DNA of 64,000 nucleotides. Origin: Streptomyces sp. NK15101 (GTDB lineage: Bacteria > Actinomycetota > Actinomycetes > Streptomycetales > Streptomycetaceae). Every line of letters begins with the position of its first letter. The stretch's first letter is position 1. The notes below the pieces were generated by a model that made no database searches, was not told the DNA's origin, and worked only from the letters and a program-made list of their open reading frames with translations. Both the position numbers and the translations under genes were made by a program. Below, piece after piece: positions 8,683 through 17,302 of this stretch. The stretch spans positions 145,748 to 209,747 of the forward strand of contig NZ_JAINVG010000002.1 of the NCBI RefSeq assembly GCF_020400725.1. Direction: 5' to 3'.

Positions 8683-9423
8683 GTGTACCGGTTCCTGAGA
8701 ACGCCCCGCTGGTGGGGGATCAACGTCTTCGTCCTCCTCGCGATCCCGTTCTGCGTCTTCATGGGGACTTGGCAGCTCGGCAAGTTCGAGGACCGCGTCG
8801 ACTCCCATCGGGAGGCCGAGCGGCAGCCCGCCGCGCGCGCGGAGAAGGCCGAGCCGCTGGACTCCCTGCTGCCGGTGGACCAGAGGACCTCGGGCCGCTC
8901 GGCGCAGGCGCGCGGCCGGTTCGGGGAGCAGTTCCTCGTGCCGGACCGCGAGCTGGACGGCCGCACCGGCTCGTACGTCCTGACGCTGCTGAGGACCGAC
9001 GGCGGCCGGTCGCTGCCGGTGGTCCGGGGCTGGCTCCCCGCGGGCGCGAAGGCCCCCGCCCCGCCGTCCGGCGAGGTGACGGTGGTGGGCGCGCTCCAGG
9101 CCTCGGAGAACCCGGGCACGAAGGGCGTCCACACGGCGGGCGGGCTGCCCGAGGGACAGCTCGGCATGATCAGCGCGGCGTCCCTGGTGAATGTGGTCAC
9201 GGACGACGTCTACGACGCCTGGATCACCCTCGCGGACTCCCCCGCCGGGCTCACACCGGTCCCGGCGGTGGCCGCGGCGGGCACGGGCCTGGACGCGAAG
9301 GCGTTCCAGAACCTCGGCTACACGGCGGAGTGGTTCGTCTTCGCGGGCTTCGTCGTCTTCATGTGGTTCCGCCTCGTGCGCCGCGAGGCGGAGGCCTCCC
9401 GCGACGAGGCGCTGGGCCTGTAG
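8683..9423 (+). CDS. SURF1 family cytochrome oxidase assembly protein
   Basis: A 246-residue membrane protein of the SURF1/Shy1 family, which helps assemble cytochrome c oxidase, probably by handling heme a. It has the family plan: one N-terminal helix after YRFLRTPRWW (residues about 12-28, ending in GTWQLGKFEDR), a large extracytoplasmic domain, and one C-terminal helix (about 215-235, EWFVFAGFVVFMWFRL). The motif VVRGWLPAG near 110 matches the conserved VNRGWVP of the family. Translation begins at the GTG at 8683. The last codons are duplicated just past the stop (see the repeat at 9388). Confidence 0.88.
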   Translation: MYRFLRTPRWWGINVFVLLAIPFCVFMGTWQLGKFEDRVDSHREAERQPAARAEKAEPLDSLLPVDQRTSGRSAQARGRFGEQFLVPDRELDGRTGSYVLTLLRTDGGRSLPVVRGWLPAGAKAPAPPSGEVTVVGALQASENPGTKGVHTAGGLPEGQLGMISAASLVNVVTDDVYDAWITLADSPAGLTPVPAVAAAGTGLDAKAFQNLGYTAEWFVFAGFVVFMWFRLVRREAEASRDEALGL

Positions 9424-9594
9424 GCCGCGGAGGCCTCCCGCGCCGGGGCGCTGGGCCCGGAGGACCGGGGCGCAGGGCCTGAGGCCCGGAGCGGACGTCC
9501 GGGGCCCCGAAGCCCCGGGCGAACGTCCCGCGCCCGAGGGCCGGAGCCGGACGTCCCGCGCCCGAGCGCCGGAGCGAACGTCCAGCCGCCCGAG
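9388..9594. repeat. Duplicated SURF1 gene end plus 28-bp array
   Basis: The last 31 coding bases region of SURF1 (9388-9418) is repeated at 9427-9457 with two mismatches, a period of 39 bp. Further on, a degenerate unit starting ACGTCC occurs at 9495, 9523, 9551 and 9578, spaced about 28 bp, with a 16-bp core identical at 9523 and 9551. The whole gap 9424-9696 between convergent genes is made of such GC-rich repeats and has no plausible gene. Confidence 0.85.
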
Positions 9595-9696
9595 GACCGG
9601 GACCCGGGCCCGTGGCCCAGCAGCCCGCCCCCGCGGCCCAGGAGCCGGGGGCCCGGAGGGGCGCGGGTATCGCCGCCGGTGTTCCGGGCTCGCGTC

Positions 9697-10968
9697 TCAG
9701 GAGCCGGGCAGGGTGCCCGTGCGGTAGACGGTGCCGGCGCAGGCGTTCGGGATGAGGGCCGTGGCCATGGGGCCGCCCGGTTCCGCGGTGTGGCTGACCA
9801 CGATGCTGCCGTCCGCCGGGGCGCCGTCCTCGTGGACCAGCTGGGGTGCCGCGCCGGCGCCCTCCTCGGCACCGACCCCGGAGCCGCCGGTCTCGGTGCC
9901 GCCCGCCCCGCTCGTCGGGTCGTCCGTCGGGGTCGGCGTCGAAGTGGCCGTCGGGGTCGGTGAGGCGGGCGGTTCGCTCGGGGTGGTCGGCGTGGGGGTC
10001 GGGGTGGTGCCGGTCGTCGGGCAGGTCTCGCTCGGCACCCAGACGAACTTCACCTCGTAGCTGCCGCTCGGCTTCAGGACGACCGCGAGCGACTCCTGCG
10101 AGGGATCGGGCAGCCCGCTGCCCCCGTCGCCCGAGGTGTGCCGGACCACCGAGATCCGGGTCGGGTCCGCCGCTCCCCTGGCCTCGAAGCTGACGATGCC
10201 CGCGCCGTCCACCAGACAGGTCCGGTCGGAGACGTTGGCGATGCGGAAGGTGCCGTGGACCCTGCCCTCGGCGTCGGGCCCGCCGGCTCCCTGCCCGGCG
10301 ACGCCGAGCTGGTCGGCGGCGCACCGCGGGGTGGAGCCGAGGCCGGCGCCCAGCGTCTGGCTGGGGAAGCCGCCCGAGACGCCGGGGCCCGGTTGCTGCG
10401 GCTTGCCTGAGGCGCCGTCGGCTCCGCCGGGGCTCGGCGAGACGCCGCTCGCGGGGGCCTTGGAGCTCTGGCCGCCCTCGATGCCGGTCTCGGTGCCGGT
10501 GCCGCCCTGGGCCTGCTCGCCGTGGCCGGCGTTCACGGGGTTGGCGGCGGAGAGGCCGCCCGAGGCGGCGACGTGCACGAAGGCGGGGACGGCCGTGCCG
10601 ATGAGGACGGCGGCGGCCGCGGCGCCGACGACGGCCTGCCGCTTGCGGGCGCGCCGCGCGGGCACGGCACGGCGCAGGTGCTCCAGCGAGCCGAGGGAGG
10701 GCTCCATGCCGCCCACGGCCTCCTGGAAGAGCCGCCGCAGCGCGAGCTCGTCGTCGCCCTCGCCGGGTCCGGGCTCGATCTTCACCATGCGCTGTCCACT
10801 CAGCTCGTCACGTTCATCCAGGGCGTCGGGCTTCTCCGAGGTGGAGGCCGGAGCGGCGGGGGACGCGGTGTCGTCCTCGCGCGCCGTCTCGGCGGCATGC
10901 CTCTCGGGGACGTCGTCGCCGTCACCGTTCTCGTGGGCCACGCCGTCCCCGCCGGGTGCCTCGCTCAT
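9697..10968 (-). CDS. Membrane protein partner of sigma factor (putative anti-sigma)
   Basis: A 423-residue single-pass membrane protein whose ATG overlaps the sigma factor stop by 4 nt, so the two are translationally coupled. The N-terminal 110 residues are acidic and cytoplasmic. A helix at about 112-135 (AVVGAAAAAVLIGTAVPAF) is followed by a long Ser/Thr/Pro/Gly-rich exported region. This has a folded part with two likely disulfide cysteine pairs (RCAADQLG, RTCLVDG) and then a Thr-Pro rich tether near 345-385. The position, topology and coupling suggest an anti-sigma-like sensor, but no zinc anti-sigma motif is visible, so this role is inferred. Confidence 0.8.
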   Translation of the reverse strand: MSEAPGGDGVAHENGDGDDVPERHAAETAREDDTASPAAPASTSEKPDALDERDELSGQRMVKIEPGPGEGDDELALRRLFQEAVGGMEPSLGSLEHLRRAVPARRARKRQAVVGAAAAAVLIGTAVPAFVHVAASGGLSAANPVNAGHGEQAQGGTGTETGIEGGQSSKAPASGVSPSPGGADGASGKPQQPGPGVSGGFPSQTLGAGLGSTPRCAADQLGVAGQGAGGPDAEGRVHGTFRIANVSDRTCLVDGAGIVSFEARGAADPTRISVVRHTSGDGGSGLPDPSQESLAVVLKPSGSYEVKFVWVPSETCPTTGTTPTPTPTTPSEPPASPTPTATSTPTPTDDPTSGAGGTETGGSGVGAEEGAGAAPQLVHEDGAPADGSIVVSHTAEPGGPMATALIPNACAGTVYRTGTLPGS

Positions 10969-11693
10969 GTCGTCGCTCCCATCGCGACGCGCAGCGCCGC
11001 GATGCCCCGCGAACCGTACGCCTTCACCGAACCCAGGGATATCCCGAGCGTCTCGGCGACCTGGACCTCGGTCATGTCGGAGAAGTACCGCAGGGCGAGC
11101 ACCTCGCGCTGGCGCCGCTGGAGTCCGCGCATCGCCTTGATCAGGTCCTCGCGCTCCAGCTGCTCGTACGCCCCCTCCTCCGCGCTGGCCATGTCCGGCA
11201 TCGGCTTGGACAGCAGTTTCAGGCCGAGGATGCGGCGGCGGAGCGCGGACCGGGAGAGGTTCACCACGGTCTGCCGCAGGTAGGCGAGCGTCTTCTCGGG
11301 CTCGCGCACCCGCTTGCGGGCCGAGTGCACGCGGATGAAGGCCTCCTGGACGACGTCCTCGCAGGAGGCGGTGTCGTCGAGGAGCAGCGCGGCGAGACCG
11401 AGCAGCGACCGGTAGTGGGCGCGGTAGGTCTCGGTCAGGTGGTCGACGGTGGTGCCGGCGGCCGGGGCGGTCTCGGTGCTCCGGCGGGGCGACGGGATGC
11501 CTTCGACGCCGCCGGTGCGGGATCCGGTGGGCACGGGGGCGATCACCGGCAGGCCGCCGAGTGCGCGCGGACGCCTGAGCGGACGGACCGCGGAGCCGCG
11601 CACGGGGACGACGGCGCCGCTCCGCACGGGGAGCACCGCCGTGCCCGCGCCGCGCAGCGGGGCGATGGTCGCGATGTCGAGTACCTCTGCCAC
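10965..11693 (-). CDS. RNA polymerase sigma factor, ECF/SigE-type
   Basis: A sigma-70 group 4 factor. Region 2 is seen in YRAHYRSLLGLAALLLDD followed by EDVVQEAFIRVH, and region 4 in LQRRQREVLALRYFSDM and the HTH VAETLGISLGSVKAYGSRG. The GTG at 11693 gives 242 residues, of which about 75 at the N-terminus are low-complexity (Pro/Arg/Val-rich). The start is uncertain: in-frame sequence continues to 11912, and the sigma domain itself begins only near residue 80. It lies downstream of asd on the same strand after a gap of about 250 bp and is coupled to the membrane protein that follows. Confidence 0.85.
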   Translation of the reverse strand: MAEVLDIATIAPLRGAGTAVLPVRSGAVVPVRGSAVRPLRRPRALGGLPVIAPVPTGSRTGGVEGIPSPRRSTETAPAAGTTVDHLTETYRAHYRSLLGLAALLLDDTASCEDVVQEAFIRVHSARKRVREPEKTLAYLRQTVVNLSRSALRRRILGLKLLSKPMPDMASAEEGAYEQLEREDLIKAMRGLQRRQREVLALRYFSDMTEVQVAETLGISLGSVKAYGSRGIAALRVAMGATT

Positions 11694-11945
11694 GCTTGTT
11701 GGACACGCTTCCCCCCGACAGGGTTGTACGCGTACGCCATCCTTTTCGACGGCGAGTTGTTCGTCCTCATGCGTAACCGTTCTCCCCCGATGCCCCGTTT
11801 TCGGCGTGTCCCGCGCCACACGGTCGTGGGTGCACGCAGAGACGCGCCCCGCCCAACTCTGGTTGCAGTACGGGGGAAGTGCATCGTCGACCACGGCATC
11901 GCAGCAGTTCAAGGGGTATCTGACGCCTTTTTGCTCACAGGTCGT
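11694..11945. promoter_or_regulatory. Sigma factor upstream region
   Basis: This gap between asd and the sigma factor gene is less GC-rich than its surroundings. It contains a perfect 10-bp palindrome GTACGCGTAC at 11726-11735, about 35 bp before the chosen start. It presumably holds the sigma gene promoter. No gene is supported here. Confidence 0.4.
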
Positions 11946-13007
11946 TCACAGATCACGGAAATCCGTGACAAGCGATTCCGCGATCTGAAGCGCATTCAGG
12001 GCCGCGCCCTTGCGCAGGTTGTCGGCGCAGACGAAGAAGTCGAGCGCGCACTCGTCGTCGAGGGAGCGCCGGACCCGGCCGACCCAGGCGGGGTCGGTGC
12101 CGACGACGTCGGCGGGGGTGGGGAAGTCGCCGGCGGCCGGGTCGTCGCAGAGCACGACCCCGGGCGAGGTGGCCAGGACCTCGTGTGCGCGGCCGACCGG
12201 GACGGGGCGCTCGAAGCGCGCGTGCACGGAGACGGAGTGCCCGGTCACGACGGGGACGCGGACGCAGGTGGCCGCGATCCGGAGGCCGGGGAGGCCGAGG
12301 ATGCGGCGGGTCTCGTCGCGGACGCGCTCCTCCTCGGTGGAGGCCCCGTCGGCGCCGGGGACGCCCGACCAGGGCAGGACGTTGAGCGCGAGGGGCCCGG
12401 GGAAGGGGCCGGTGTTCTCGCCGACGGCCCGCCGTACGTCTCCGGGGAGGGTGCCCAGGTCGCCGTCGGCGGCCACCAGGGCGAGCTGTGCGCGGAGCGC
12501 GTCGACGCCCGCCTGTCCGGCGCCGCCGGCGGCCTGCTGGGCGGTGACGACGAGTTCGGCGAGCCCGAACTCGGCGTGCAGGGAGCCCACGGCGACGATC
12601 AGCGCGAGGGTGGTGGAGCCGGGTCCCGCGACGACGCCCCGGGGGCGCAGCCGTGCGGCGTGCGCGTTGAGTTCGGGGACGACGAGCGGCACGTCGGGGT
12701 CGGCGCGGAAGGCGGCGGAGGTGTCCACGACGACGGCGCCCTTGGAGACGGCGATCGGCGCCCAGCGGGCGGCGACGGCGTCGGGCACGAGGAAGAGGGC
12801 CAGGTCGACGCCCTCGAAGGCCTCCTCGCCCAGCGCGAGGATCTCGCACTCCTCCCCCCGGACGGGGGCCTTGCGGCCCGCCGAGCGGGGGGAGGCGAGC
12901 AGGCGGATCTCGCCCCAGACGTCCGCGTGGTGCGTGAGCATCTGGAGCATCACCGAGCCGACCGCCCCGGTCGCTCCCACGACCGCGAGCGTCGGCTTCG
13001 GGTTCAT
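11946..13007 (-). CDS. asd: Aspartate-semialdehyde dehydrogenase homologue, catalytic Cys replaced by Ser
   Basis: A 353-residue member of the Asd family, which reduces aspartyl phosphate to aspartate semialdehyde for Lys, Thr, Met and DAP synthesis. The NADP-binding start ([15 protein letters not shown]), [17 protein letters not shown] and the QAAGGAG loop are in the right order and spacing. The nucleophile motif, normally NPNCTT, reads GPGSTT: codon TCC at 12615-12617 encodes Ser131. The normal VDNS is VDTS. The gene is intact, overlaps ask by 4 nt and keeps the substrate Arg and active-site His. I infer that it is inactive or altered and that another asd may exist in the genome. Confidence 0.85.
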   Translation of the reverse strand: MNPKPTLAVVGATGAVGSVMLQMLTHHADVWGEIRLLASPRSAGRKAPVRGEECEILALGEEAFEGVDLALFLVPDAVAARWAPIAVSKGAVVVDTSAAFRADPDVPLVVPELNAHAARLRPRGVVAGPGSTTLALIVAVGSLHAEFGLAELVVTAQQAAGGAGQAGVDALRAQLALVAADGDLGTLPGDVRRAVGENTGPFPGPLALNVLPWSGVPGADGASTEEERVRDETRRILGLPGLRIAATCVRVPVVTGHSVSVHARFERPVPVGRAHEVLATSPGVVLCDDPAAGDFPTPADVVGTDPAWVGRVRRSLDDECALDFFVCADNLRKGAALNALQIAESLVTDFRDL

Positions 13008-14275
13008 CGTCCGGTGCCTCCGTAGACGACGGCCTCGTCCGAGTCGCTGTCCAGACCGAAGGCGGTGTGGACGGCGCGCACGGCCTCGTTGACGTCGTCG
13101 GCGCGGGTGACGACCGAGATGCGGATCTCGGAGGTCGAGATGAGCTCGATGTTCACGCCCGCGTCGGACAGCGCCTTGAAGAAGTCGGCGGTGACGCCCG
13201 GGTTCGTCTTCATGCCCGCGCCGACCAGGGAGATCTTGCCGATCTGGTCGTCGTAGCGCAGGGACTCGAAGCCGATCGCGGTCTTCGCCTTCTCCAGCTC
13301 GTCGATGGCCTTGCGGCCCTCGGCCTTGGGGAGGGTGAAGGAGATGTCCGTGAGGCCGGTGGAGGCCGCGGACACGTTCTGCACGATCATGTCGATGTTG
13401 ATCTCGGCGTCCGCGACGGCGCGGAAGATGGCCGCGGCCTCGCCCGGCTTGTCCGGCACGCCGACGACGGTGATCTTCGCCTCGGAGGTGTCGTGGGCGA
13501 CGCCCGAGATGATGGCCTGCTCCACCTTGCGGTCCCCTTGCGGCTCGTTGCTGACCCAGGTGCCCTGCAGCCCCGAGAAGGACGAGCGGACGTGGATCGG
13601 GATGTTGTAACGGCGTGCGTACTCGACGCAGCGGTGCAGCAGCACCTTGGAGCCGGAGGCGGCGAGCTCCAGCATGTCCTCGAAGGAGATCCAGTCGATC
13701 TTCTTCGCCTTCTTCACGACGCGCGGGTCCGCCGTGAACACACCGTCGACGTCGGTGTAGATCTCGCAGACCTCGGCGTCGAGCGCCGCGGCGAGCGCGA
13801 CGGCGGTGGTGTCGGAACCGCCGCGGCCCAGCGTGGTGATGTCCTTCTTGTCCTGGGACACGCCCTGGAAGCCGGCGACGATGGCGATGTTGCCCTCGTC
13901 GAGGGCGGTACGGATCCGGCCCGGCGTGACATCGATGATGCGCGCTTTGTTGTGGACCGAGTCGGTGATGACGCCTGCCTGGCTGCCCGTGAACGACTGG
14001 GCCTCGTGGCCCAGGTTTTTGATCGCCATGGCCAGCAGGGCCATGGAGATCCGCTCTCCGGCGGTCAGCAGCATGTCGAACTCACGTCCGGCAGGGATCG
14101 GGGATACCTGCTCGGCGAGATCGATCAGCTCGTCCGTCGTGTCGCCCATCGCGGAAACCACGACGACCACCTGGTGGCCGTTCTTCTTGGCGTCCACGAT
14201 CCGCTTGGCGACGCGCTTGATGCCTTCGGCATCGGCAACGGAGGAGCCTCCGTACTTCTGCACGACAAGGCCCAC
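13004..14275 (-). CDS. ask: Aspartokinase
   Basis: A 423-residue aspartate kinase, the first enzyme of the aspartate amino acid pathway. It phosphorylates aspartate with ATP in the cytoplasm. It has the KYGGSSV nucleotide motif at residues 7-13, [13 protein letters not shown] near 70, [14 protein letters not shown] near 150 and [14 protein letters not shown] near 171. The C-terminal 160 residues hold two ACT domains ([14 protein letters not shown] and [14 protein letters not shown]), the site of feedback control by Lys and Thr. The internal start for the beta subunit, common in this family, is plausible but not shown. The next gene, asd, overlaps by 4 nt. Confidence 0.95.
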   Translation of the reverse strand: MGLVVQKYGGSSVADAEGIKRVAKRIVDAKKNGHQVVVVVSAMGDTTDELIDLAEQVSPIPAGREFDMLLTAGERISMALLAMAIKNLGHEAQSFTGSQAGVITDSVHNKARIIDVTPGRIRTALDEGNIAIVAGFQGVSQDKKDITTLGRGGSDTTAVALAAALDAEVCEIYTDVDGVFTADPRVVKKAKKIDWISFEDMLELAASGSKVLLHRCVEYARRYNIPIHVRSSFSGLQGTWVSNEPQGDRKVEQAIISGVAHDTSEAKITVVGVPDKPGEAAAIFRAVADAEINIDMIVQNVSAASTGLTDISFTLPKAEGRKAIDELEKAKTAIGFESLRYDDQIGKISLVGAGMKTNPGVTADFFKALSDAGVNIELISTSEIRISVVTRADDVNEAVRAVHTAFGLDSDSDEAVVYGGTGR

Positions 14276-14513
14276 GTGCGCTCCTCGCTCAGTCTGTGCC
14301 GCAGCCGGCGCTGCGATCGACTCAGTCTATCGAGGGACCCGGAAACGCCGACCGTATATCGCATCCTGAGACAGGGCGCTCAGCAAGTGATCACCGGGGC
14401 GGTTCGGCGACTCTCCCGCCACGTGGCCCGTGCAGGGGTGGCGCTCGCCCAGGCCGCGCACGCAGACGGGCAGCGGGTCCCGGTACTCGGCCAGGGCCCG
14501 GCCGCTGCTTCCT
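14276..14513. promoter_or_regulatory. Promoter region of ask
   Basis: A 238-bp gap separates the DUF5063 gene (upstream in the leftward direction) from ask. It contains an AT-richer segment at about 14340-14375 that could hold the ask promoter. I see no open frame, hairpin or repeat in it that I would defend. Confidence 0.35.
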
Positions 14514-15182
14514 CTACTTCCTCAAAGACCGGATCCGCAGCCCCAGCGGGGTCGCGATCTCCTCCAGCATCACGCGGCCCGCCTCCTCCGCCAGGTCCTC
14601 CTCGGTGAGGTCCTCGTCCGTGTCCAGGCCGTCGAGCTCCGCGAGGGGCTGGTCGAGGCGGACGTGGGCGACGAGGGACTGGAGGGCACGGAGGGTGGCC
14701 GAGGCGGTCGGGCCCCAGTTGGAGAAGTACGAGAACTGCCACCACCACAGCGCCTCGCTGGTGCGGCCCGCCCGGTAGTGGGCGAGGCCGTGGCGCAGGT
14801 CGGTGACGATGTCGGCGAGGTTGTCGGAGATCCGGGCCGGCACCGGGGCCTTGCGCGGCTCGTACGGGTCGAAGACCTCGGAGAAGACGTCGACCGGCTC
14901 CAGCATCACCGCGAACCGCTCGCGCAGGTCGTCGACGTCCGGCTCGGGGCCCGTGTCCGGCTCGTACCGCTCGTCCGGGACGATGTCCTCGTGCGCCCCG
15001 AGCCGGCCGCCCGCCAGGAGCAGCTGGGAGATCTCCAGGAGCAGGAAGGGCACCGCGCTGTCCGGCTCGTCGCCCTTGGCGACCTCGGTCGTCGCGACGA
15101 TGAAGCTCTCGATCGAGTCGGCGATCTGGACCGCGAAGTCGTCCGGGTCCTGCGTGACGGAGTGCAGTGTGGGATCAGACAT
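14514..15182 (-). CDS. DUF5063 domain protein
   Basis: A 222-residue acidic soluble protein starting at the ATG at 15182. It has no signal peptide or membrane segment. Recognisable parts are FAVQIADSIESFIVATTE near 16-33, HEDIVPDERYEPDTGPEPD near 65-82, and WWWQFSYFSNWGPTASATL near 147-165. This matches the actinobacterial DUF5063 family found next to recR and ask in Streptomyces. No biochemical role is known. It follows recR by 44 bp on the same strand, so it is probably in the recR transcript. Confidence 0.85.
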   Translation of the reverse strand: MSDPTLHSVTQDPDDFAVQIADSIESFIVATTEVAKGDEPDSAVPFLLLEISQLLLAGGRLGAHEDIVPDERYEPDTGPEPDVDDLRERFAVMLEPVDVFSEVFDPYEPRKAPVPARISDNLADIVTDLRHGLAHYRAGRTSEALWWWQFSYFSNWGPTASATLRALQSLVAHVRLDQPLAELDGLDTDEDLTEEDLAEEAGRVMLEEIATPLGLRIRSLRK

Positions 15183-15226
15183 CGAGCAGCCTTCCTGAGA
15201 ACGCGCGGCGCGCGCCGGCCCTGTCG

Positions 15227-15826
15227 TCATACATCTAGCAGCCGCCGCCCCTCGAAGGCACGGCCGAGGGTCACCTCGTCGGCGTACTCCAGGTCGCCGC
15301 CGACCGGGAGGCCGCTGGCGAGCCGGGTCACCTTGAGTCCCATGGGCTTGATCATCCGCGCCAGGTACGTCGCGGTGGCCTCGCCCTCCAGGTTCGGGTC
15401 GGTCGCGAGGATCAGCTCGGTGACGGTGCCGTCCGCGAGCCGTGCGAGCAGCTCGCGGATGCGCAGGTCGTCCGGACCGACCCCCTCGATGGGGCTGATC
15501 GCGCCGCCGAGGACGTGGTACCGGCCGCGGAACTCGCGCGTCCGCTCGATCGCCACGACGTCCTTGGGCTCCTCGACCACGCAGATGACGGTCAGGTCGC
15601 GGCGCGTGTCGCGGCAGATGTTGCACCGCTCCTGCTGTGCCACGTTCCCGCAGACCGCGCAGAACCTGACCTTCTCCTTGACCTCCAGGAGGGCGTGCGC
15701 GAGACGGCGGACGTCCGTGGGCTCCGCCTGGAGGACGTGGAAGGCGATCCGCTGCGCGCTCTTGGGACCGACGCCGGGCAGCCTGCCCAGTTCGTCGATG
15801 AGGTCCTGAACCACGCCTTCGTACAA
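15227..15826 (-). CDS. recR: Recombination mediator RecR
   Basis: A 199-residue RecR protein, which works with RecF and RecO to load RecA on gapped DNA. It contains the HhH-like [22 protein letters not shown] at the N-terminus, the four-cysteine zinc finger ([16 protein letters not shown], residues 57-72), and the Toprim domain with [20 protein letters not shown] and [14 protein letters not shown]. Length and motifs are standard. It lies 77 bp after ybaB, the usual bacterial pairing. Confidence 0.96.
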   Translation of the reverse strand: MYEGVVQDLIDELGRLPGVGPKSAQRIAFHVLQAEPTDVRRLAHALLEVKEKVRFCAVCGNVAQQERCNICRDTRRDLTVICVVEEPKDVVAIERTREFRGRYHVLGGAISPIEGVGPDDLRIRELLARLADGTVTELILATDPNLEGEATATYLARMIKPMGLKVTRLASGLPVGGDLEYADEVTLGRAFEGRRLLDV

Positions 15827-15903
15827 CGGAACGCCTCTCTCGGAGTGCTTGATTCTTACGGTAGTGGCTGGGAGCGAGCCTTAGAAGGGCTCAGGAGAAG
15901 GGC

Positions 15904-16245
15904 TCAGAAGCCGAGGCCCGGCATGCCGCCCATGCCCTGGGCGAGCGGACCGAGCTTGGTCTGCTGGAGCTGCTGCGCGTTGTCGTTGGCGGCCTGCACG
16001 GCGGCGACGATCAGGTCGGCCAGCGTCTCGGTGTCCTCGGGGTCGACCGCCTTGGGGTCGATCTCCAGGGCGCGCAGCTCGCCGGCGCCGGTGACGGTCG
16101 CCTTGACCAGGCCGCCGCCGGCCTGCCCGTCGACCAGGGTCGCCGCCAGCTCCTGCTGGGCCCGGGCGAGGTCCTGCTGCATCTTCTGGGCCTGCTGGAG
16201 AAGCTGCTGCATGTTGGGCTGGCCACCACCGGGGATCACGGTCAC
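15904..16245 (-). CDS. ybaB: YbaB/EbfC nucleoid-associated protein
   Basis: A 113-residue DNA-binding protein of the YbaB/EbfC family that forms tweezer-like dimers and coats DNA. The N-terminal Gln-rich coiled helix ([23 protein letters not shown]) is followed by the beta strands [18 protein letters not shown] and a C-terminal helix. It begins with GTG at 16245. It is directly upstream of recR in the same direction, the classical arrangement, although dnaX is not adjacent here. Confidence 0.93.
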   Translation of the reverse strand: MTVIPGGGQPNMQQLLQQAQKMQQDLARAQQELAATLVDGQAGGGLVKATVTGAGELRALEIDPKAVDPEDTETLADLIVAAVQAANDNAQQLQQTKLGPLAQGMGGMPGLGF

Positions 16246-16358
16246 TCCTCAGGTTCGATATGTCGGTATGCCGAGCCTACGTGGTCGCGGACCGGGGCGC
16301 CGACGCAACTCTTTCGAGTGAGAAACTGCGGGCTCCTCTACCTGATCAACACCCTCTT

Positions 16359-16396
16359 GTGGGCGGAAATCCCGGGATTCCGGGCCCATCGCCCAC
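16359..16396. other. Nested inverted repeat in divergent promoter
   Basis: GTGGGCG (16359-16365) and CGCCCAC (16390-16396) are inverted repeats that enclose a perfect 12-bp palindrome AATCCCGGGATT at 16368-16379. They sit in the 236-bp gap between the divergent ybaB and SLATT genes, about 90 bp before the SLATT start. This could be an operator for a dimeric repressor or a structured leader. Confidence 0.5.
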
Positions 16397-16481
16397 CATT
16401 CGGCGGTAGGAAGGGCAGGCACCACGTGCACCGCACGTCACAGAAGGACACGAGCGCTGAGCTGAACAGAGGAGTCCCCCG

Positions 16482-17204
16482 GTGAGCCAGCAGCCGGAGA
16501 TGCAGCCACCGGGACCCCCCGGGGGAGACGTCCACCGCGATCTGACCGGTACGCCCTTCCCCCTGGGCGACTGGGGCGAGCCGGCCGAACGGCTCGACGA
16601 GCTGTACCGCTGGGTCGAGAGCAACGCCCTGCGCACCGCCGAGTGGTACCTCTCCGACCGCGTCTGGAAGCGCCGGGCCGCCCGGATCCTGCGGATCGGC
16701 ACGGCCGTGGGGGTGATCGCGGGCGCCGCGCTCCCGCTGCTCGACCTGACCGGGGTCGCCGAGGGCATCGCGGGCTGGGGCTATCTGTCGCTGCTGCTCG
16801 GCGCCGCCTGCATGGCCTGCGACCGGTACTTCGGGCTGACGTCCGGCTGGATAAGGGACGTGGCGACGGCACAGGCCGTGCAGCGCCGGCTGCAGGCGCT
16901 CCAGTTCGACTGGGCCTCGGAGAGCGTCCGGGAGGTCCTGGGCCCCACGGAGGGCACGGCGAGCGAGGCGGCCGAGCGCTGTCTCGGCGTGCTGCGCCGC
17001 TTCTCGGAGGACGTGACGGAGCTGGTGCGGGCGGAGACCGCGGACTGGATGGTCGAGTTCCGATCGGGTCCGGCGCCGCTGGCGCTCCAGTCGGTCGGCG
17101 TGGTCCCGGCCAGGCCCGAGAGCCCCCACCCCTCGGGCCGTTTCCCGCTGCCGCCGGGCACCCGGCCGAACATGCCGCGTCAGCGGCCCCCGGAGACCCG
17201 CTGA
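16482..17204 (+). CDS. SLATT-domain two-transmembrane protein
   Basis: A 240-residue protein with two transmembrane helices close together (about 70-88, ILRIGTAVGVIAGAALPLL, and 100-118, GYLSLLLGAACMACDRYFG), flanked by long amphipathic helices. This is the plan of the SLATT family, two-TM proteins predicted to act as pore-forming effectors in nucleotide-signalling conflict systems. There is no SMODS or SLOG partner nearby, so it may be one of the free-standing actinobacterial members with a household role. It starts with GTG after AGAGGAG. The C-terminal 40 residues are Pro-rich. Three tandem repeats follow the stop. Confidence 0.78.
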   Translation: MSQQPEMQPPGPPGGDVHRDLTGTPFPLGDWGEPAERLDELYRWVESNALRTAEWYLSDRVWKRRAARILRIGTAVGVIAGAALPLLDLTGVAEGIAGWGYLSLLLGAACMACDRYFGLTSGWIRDVATAQAVQRRLQALQFDWASESVREVLGPTEGTASEAAERCLGVLRRFSEDVTELVRAETADWMVEFRSGPAPLALQSVGVVPARPESPHPSGRFPLPPGTRPNMPRQRPPETR

Positions 17205-17234
17205 CGCGGGCTGCTCCGGGGGCCTCGGCCGAGA

Positions 17235-17302
17235 ACGGCCCGGAGGGACCTCCCCCGGGGACGGCCCGGAGGGACCTTTCCCGGGACGGCCCGGTGGGCC
17301 TC
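17235..17302. repeat. Three-copy 25-bp repeat at convergent junction
   Basis: ACGGCCCGGAGGGACCT occurs at 17235 and 17261, with a diverged copy at 17286-17302. The unit is 25-26 bp long and the copies are separated by C/G runs. The array fills the gap between the convergent SLATT gene and the gene ending at 17301 and overlaps that gene's stop. Confidence 0.85.

Noticed and set aside
9697..11706. A fused 669-codon frame covering the sigma factor region and the membrane protein
   Set aside because: The upstream 246 codons overlap the sigma gene in another frame without coding character; the ATG at 10968 gives the coupled start.
11543..11912. Small leftward frames upstream of the sigma factor
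   Set aside because: They lack GC3 bias and a ribosome site; the region is more likely promoter and leader.
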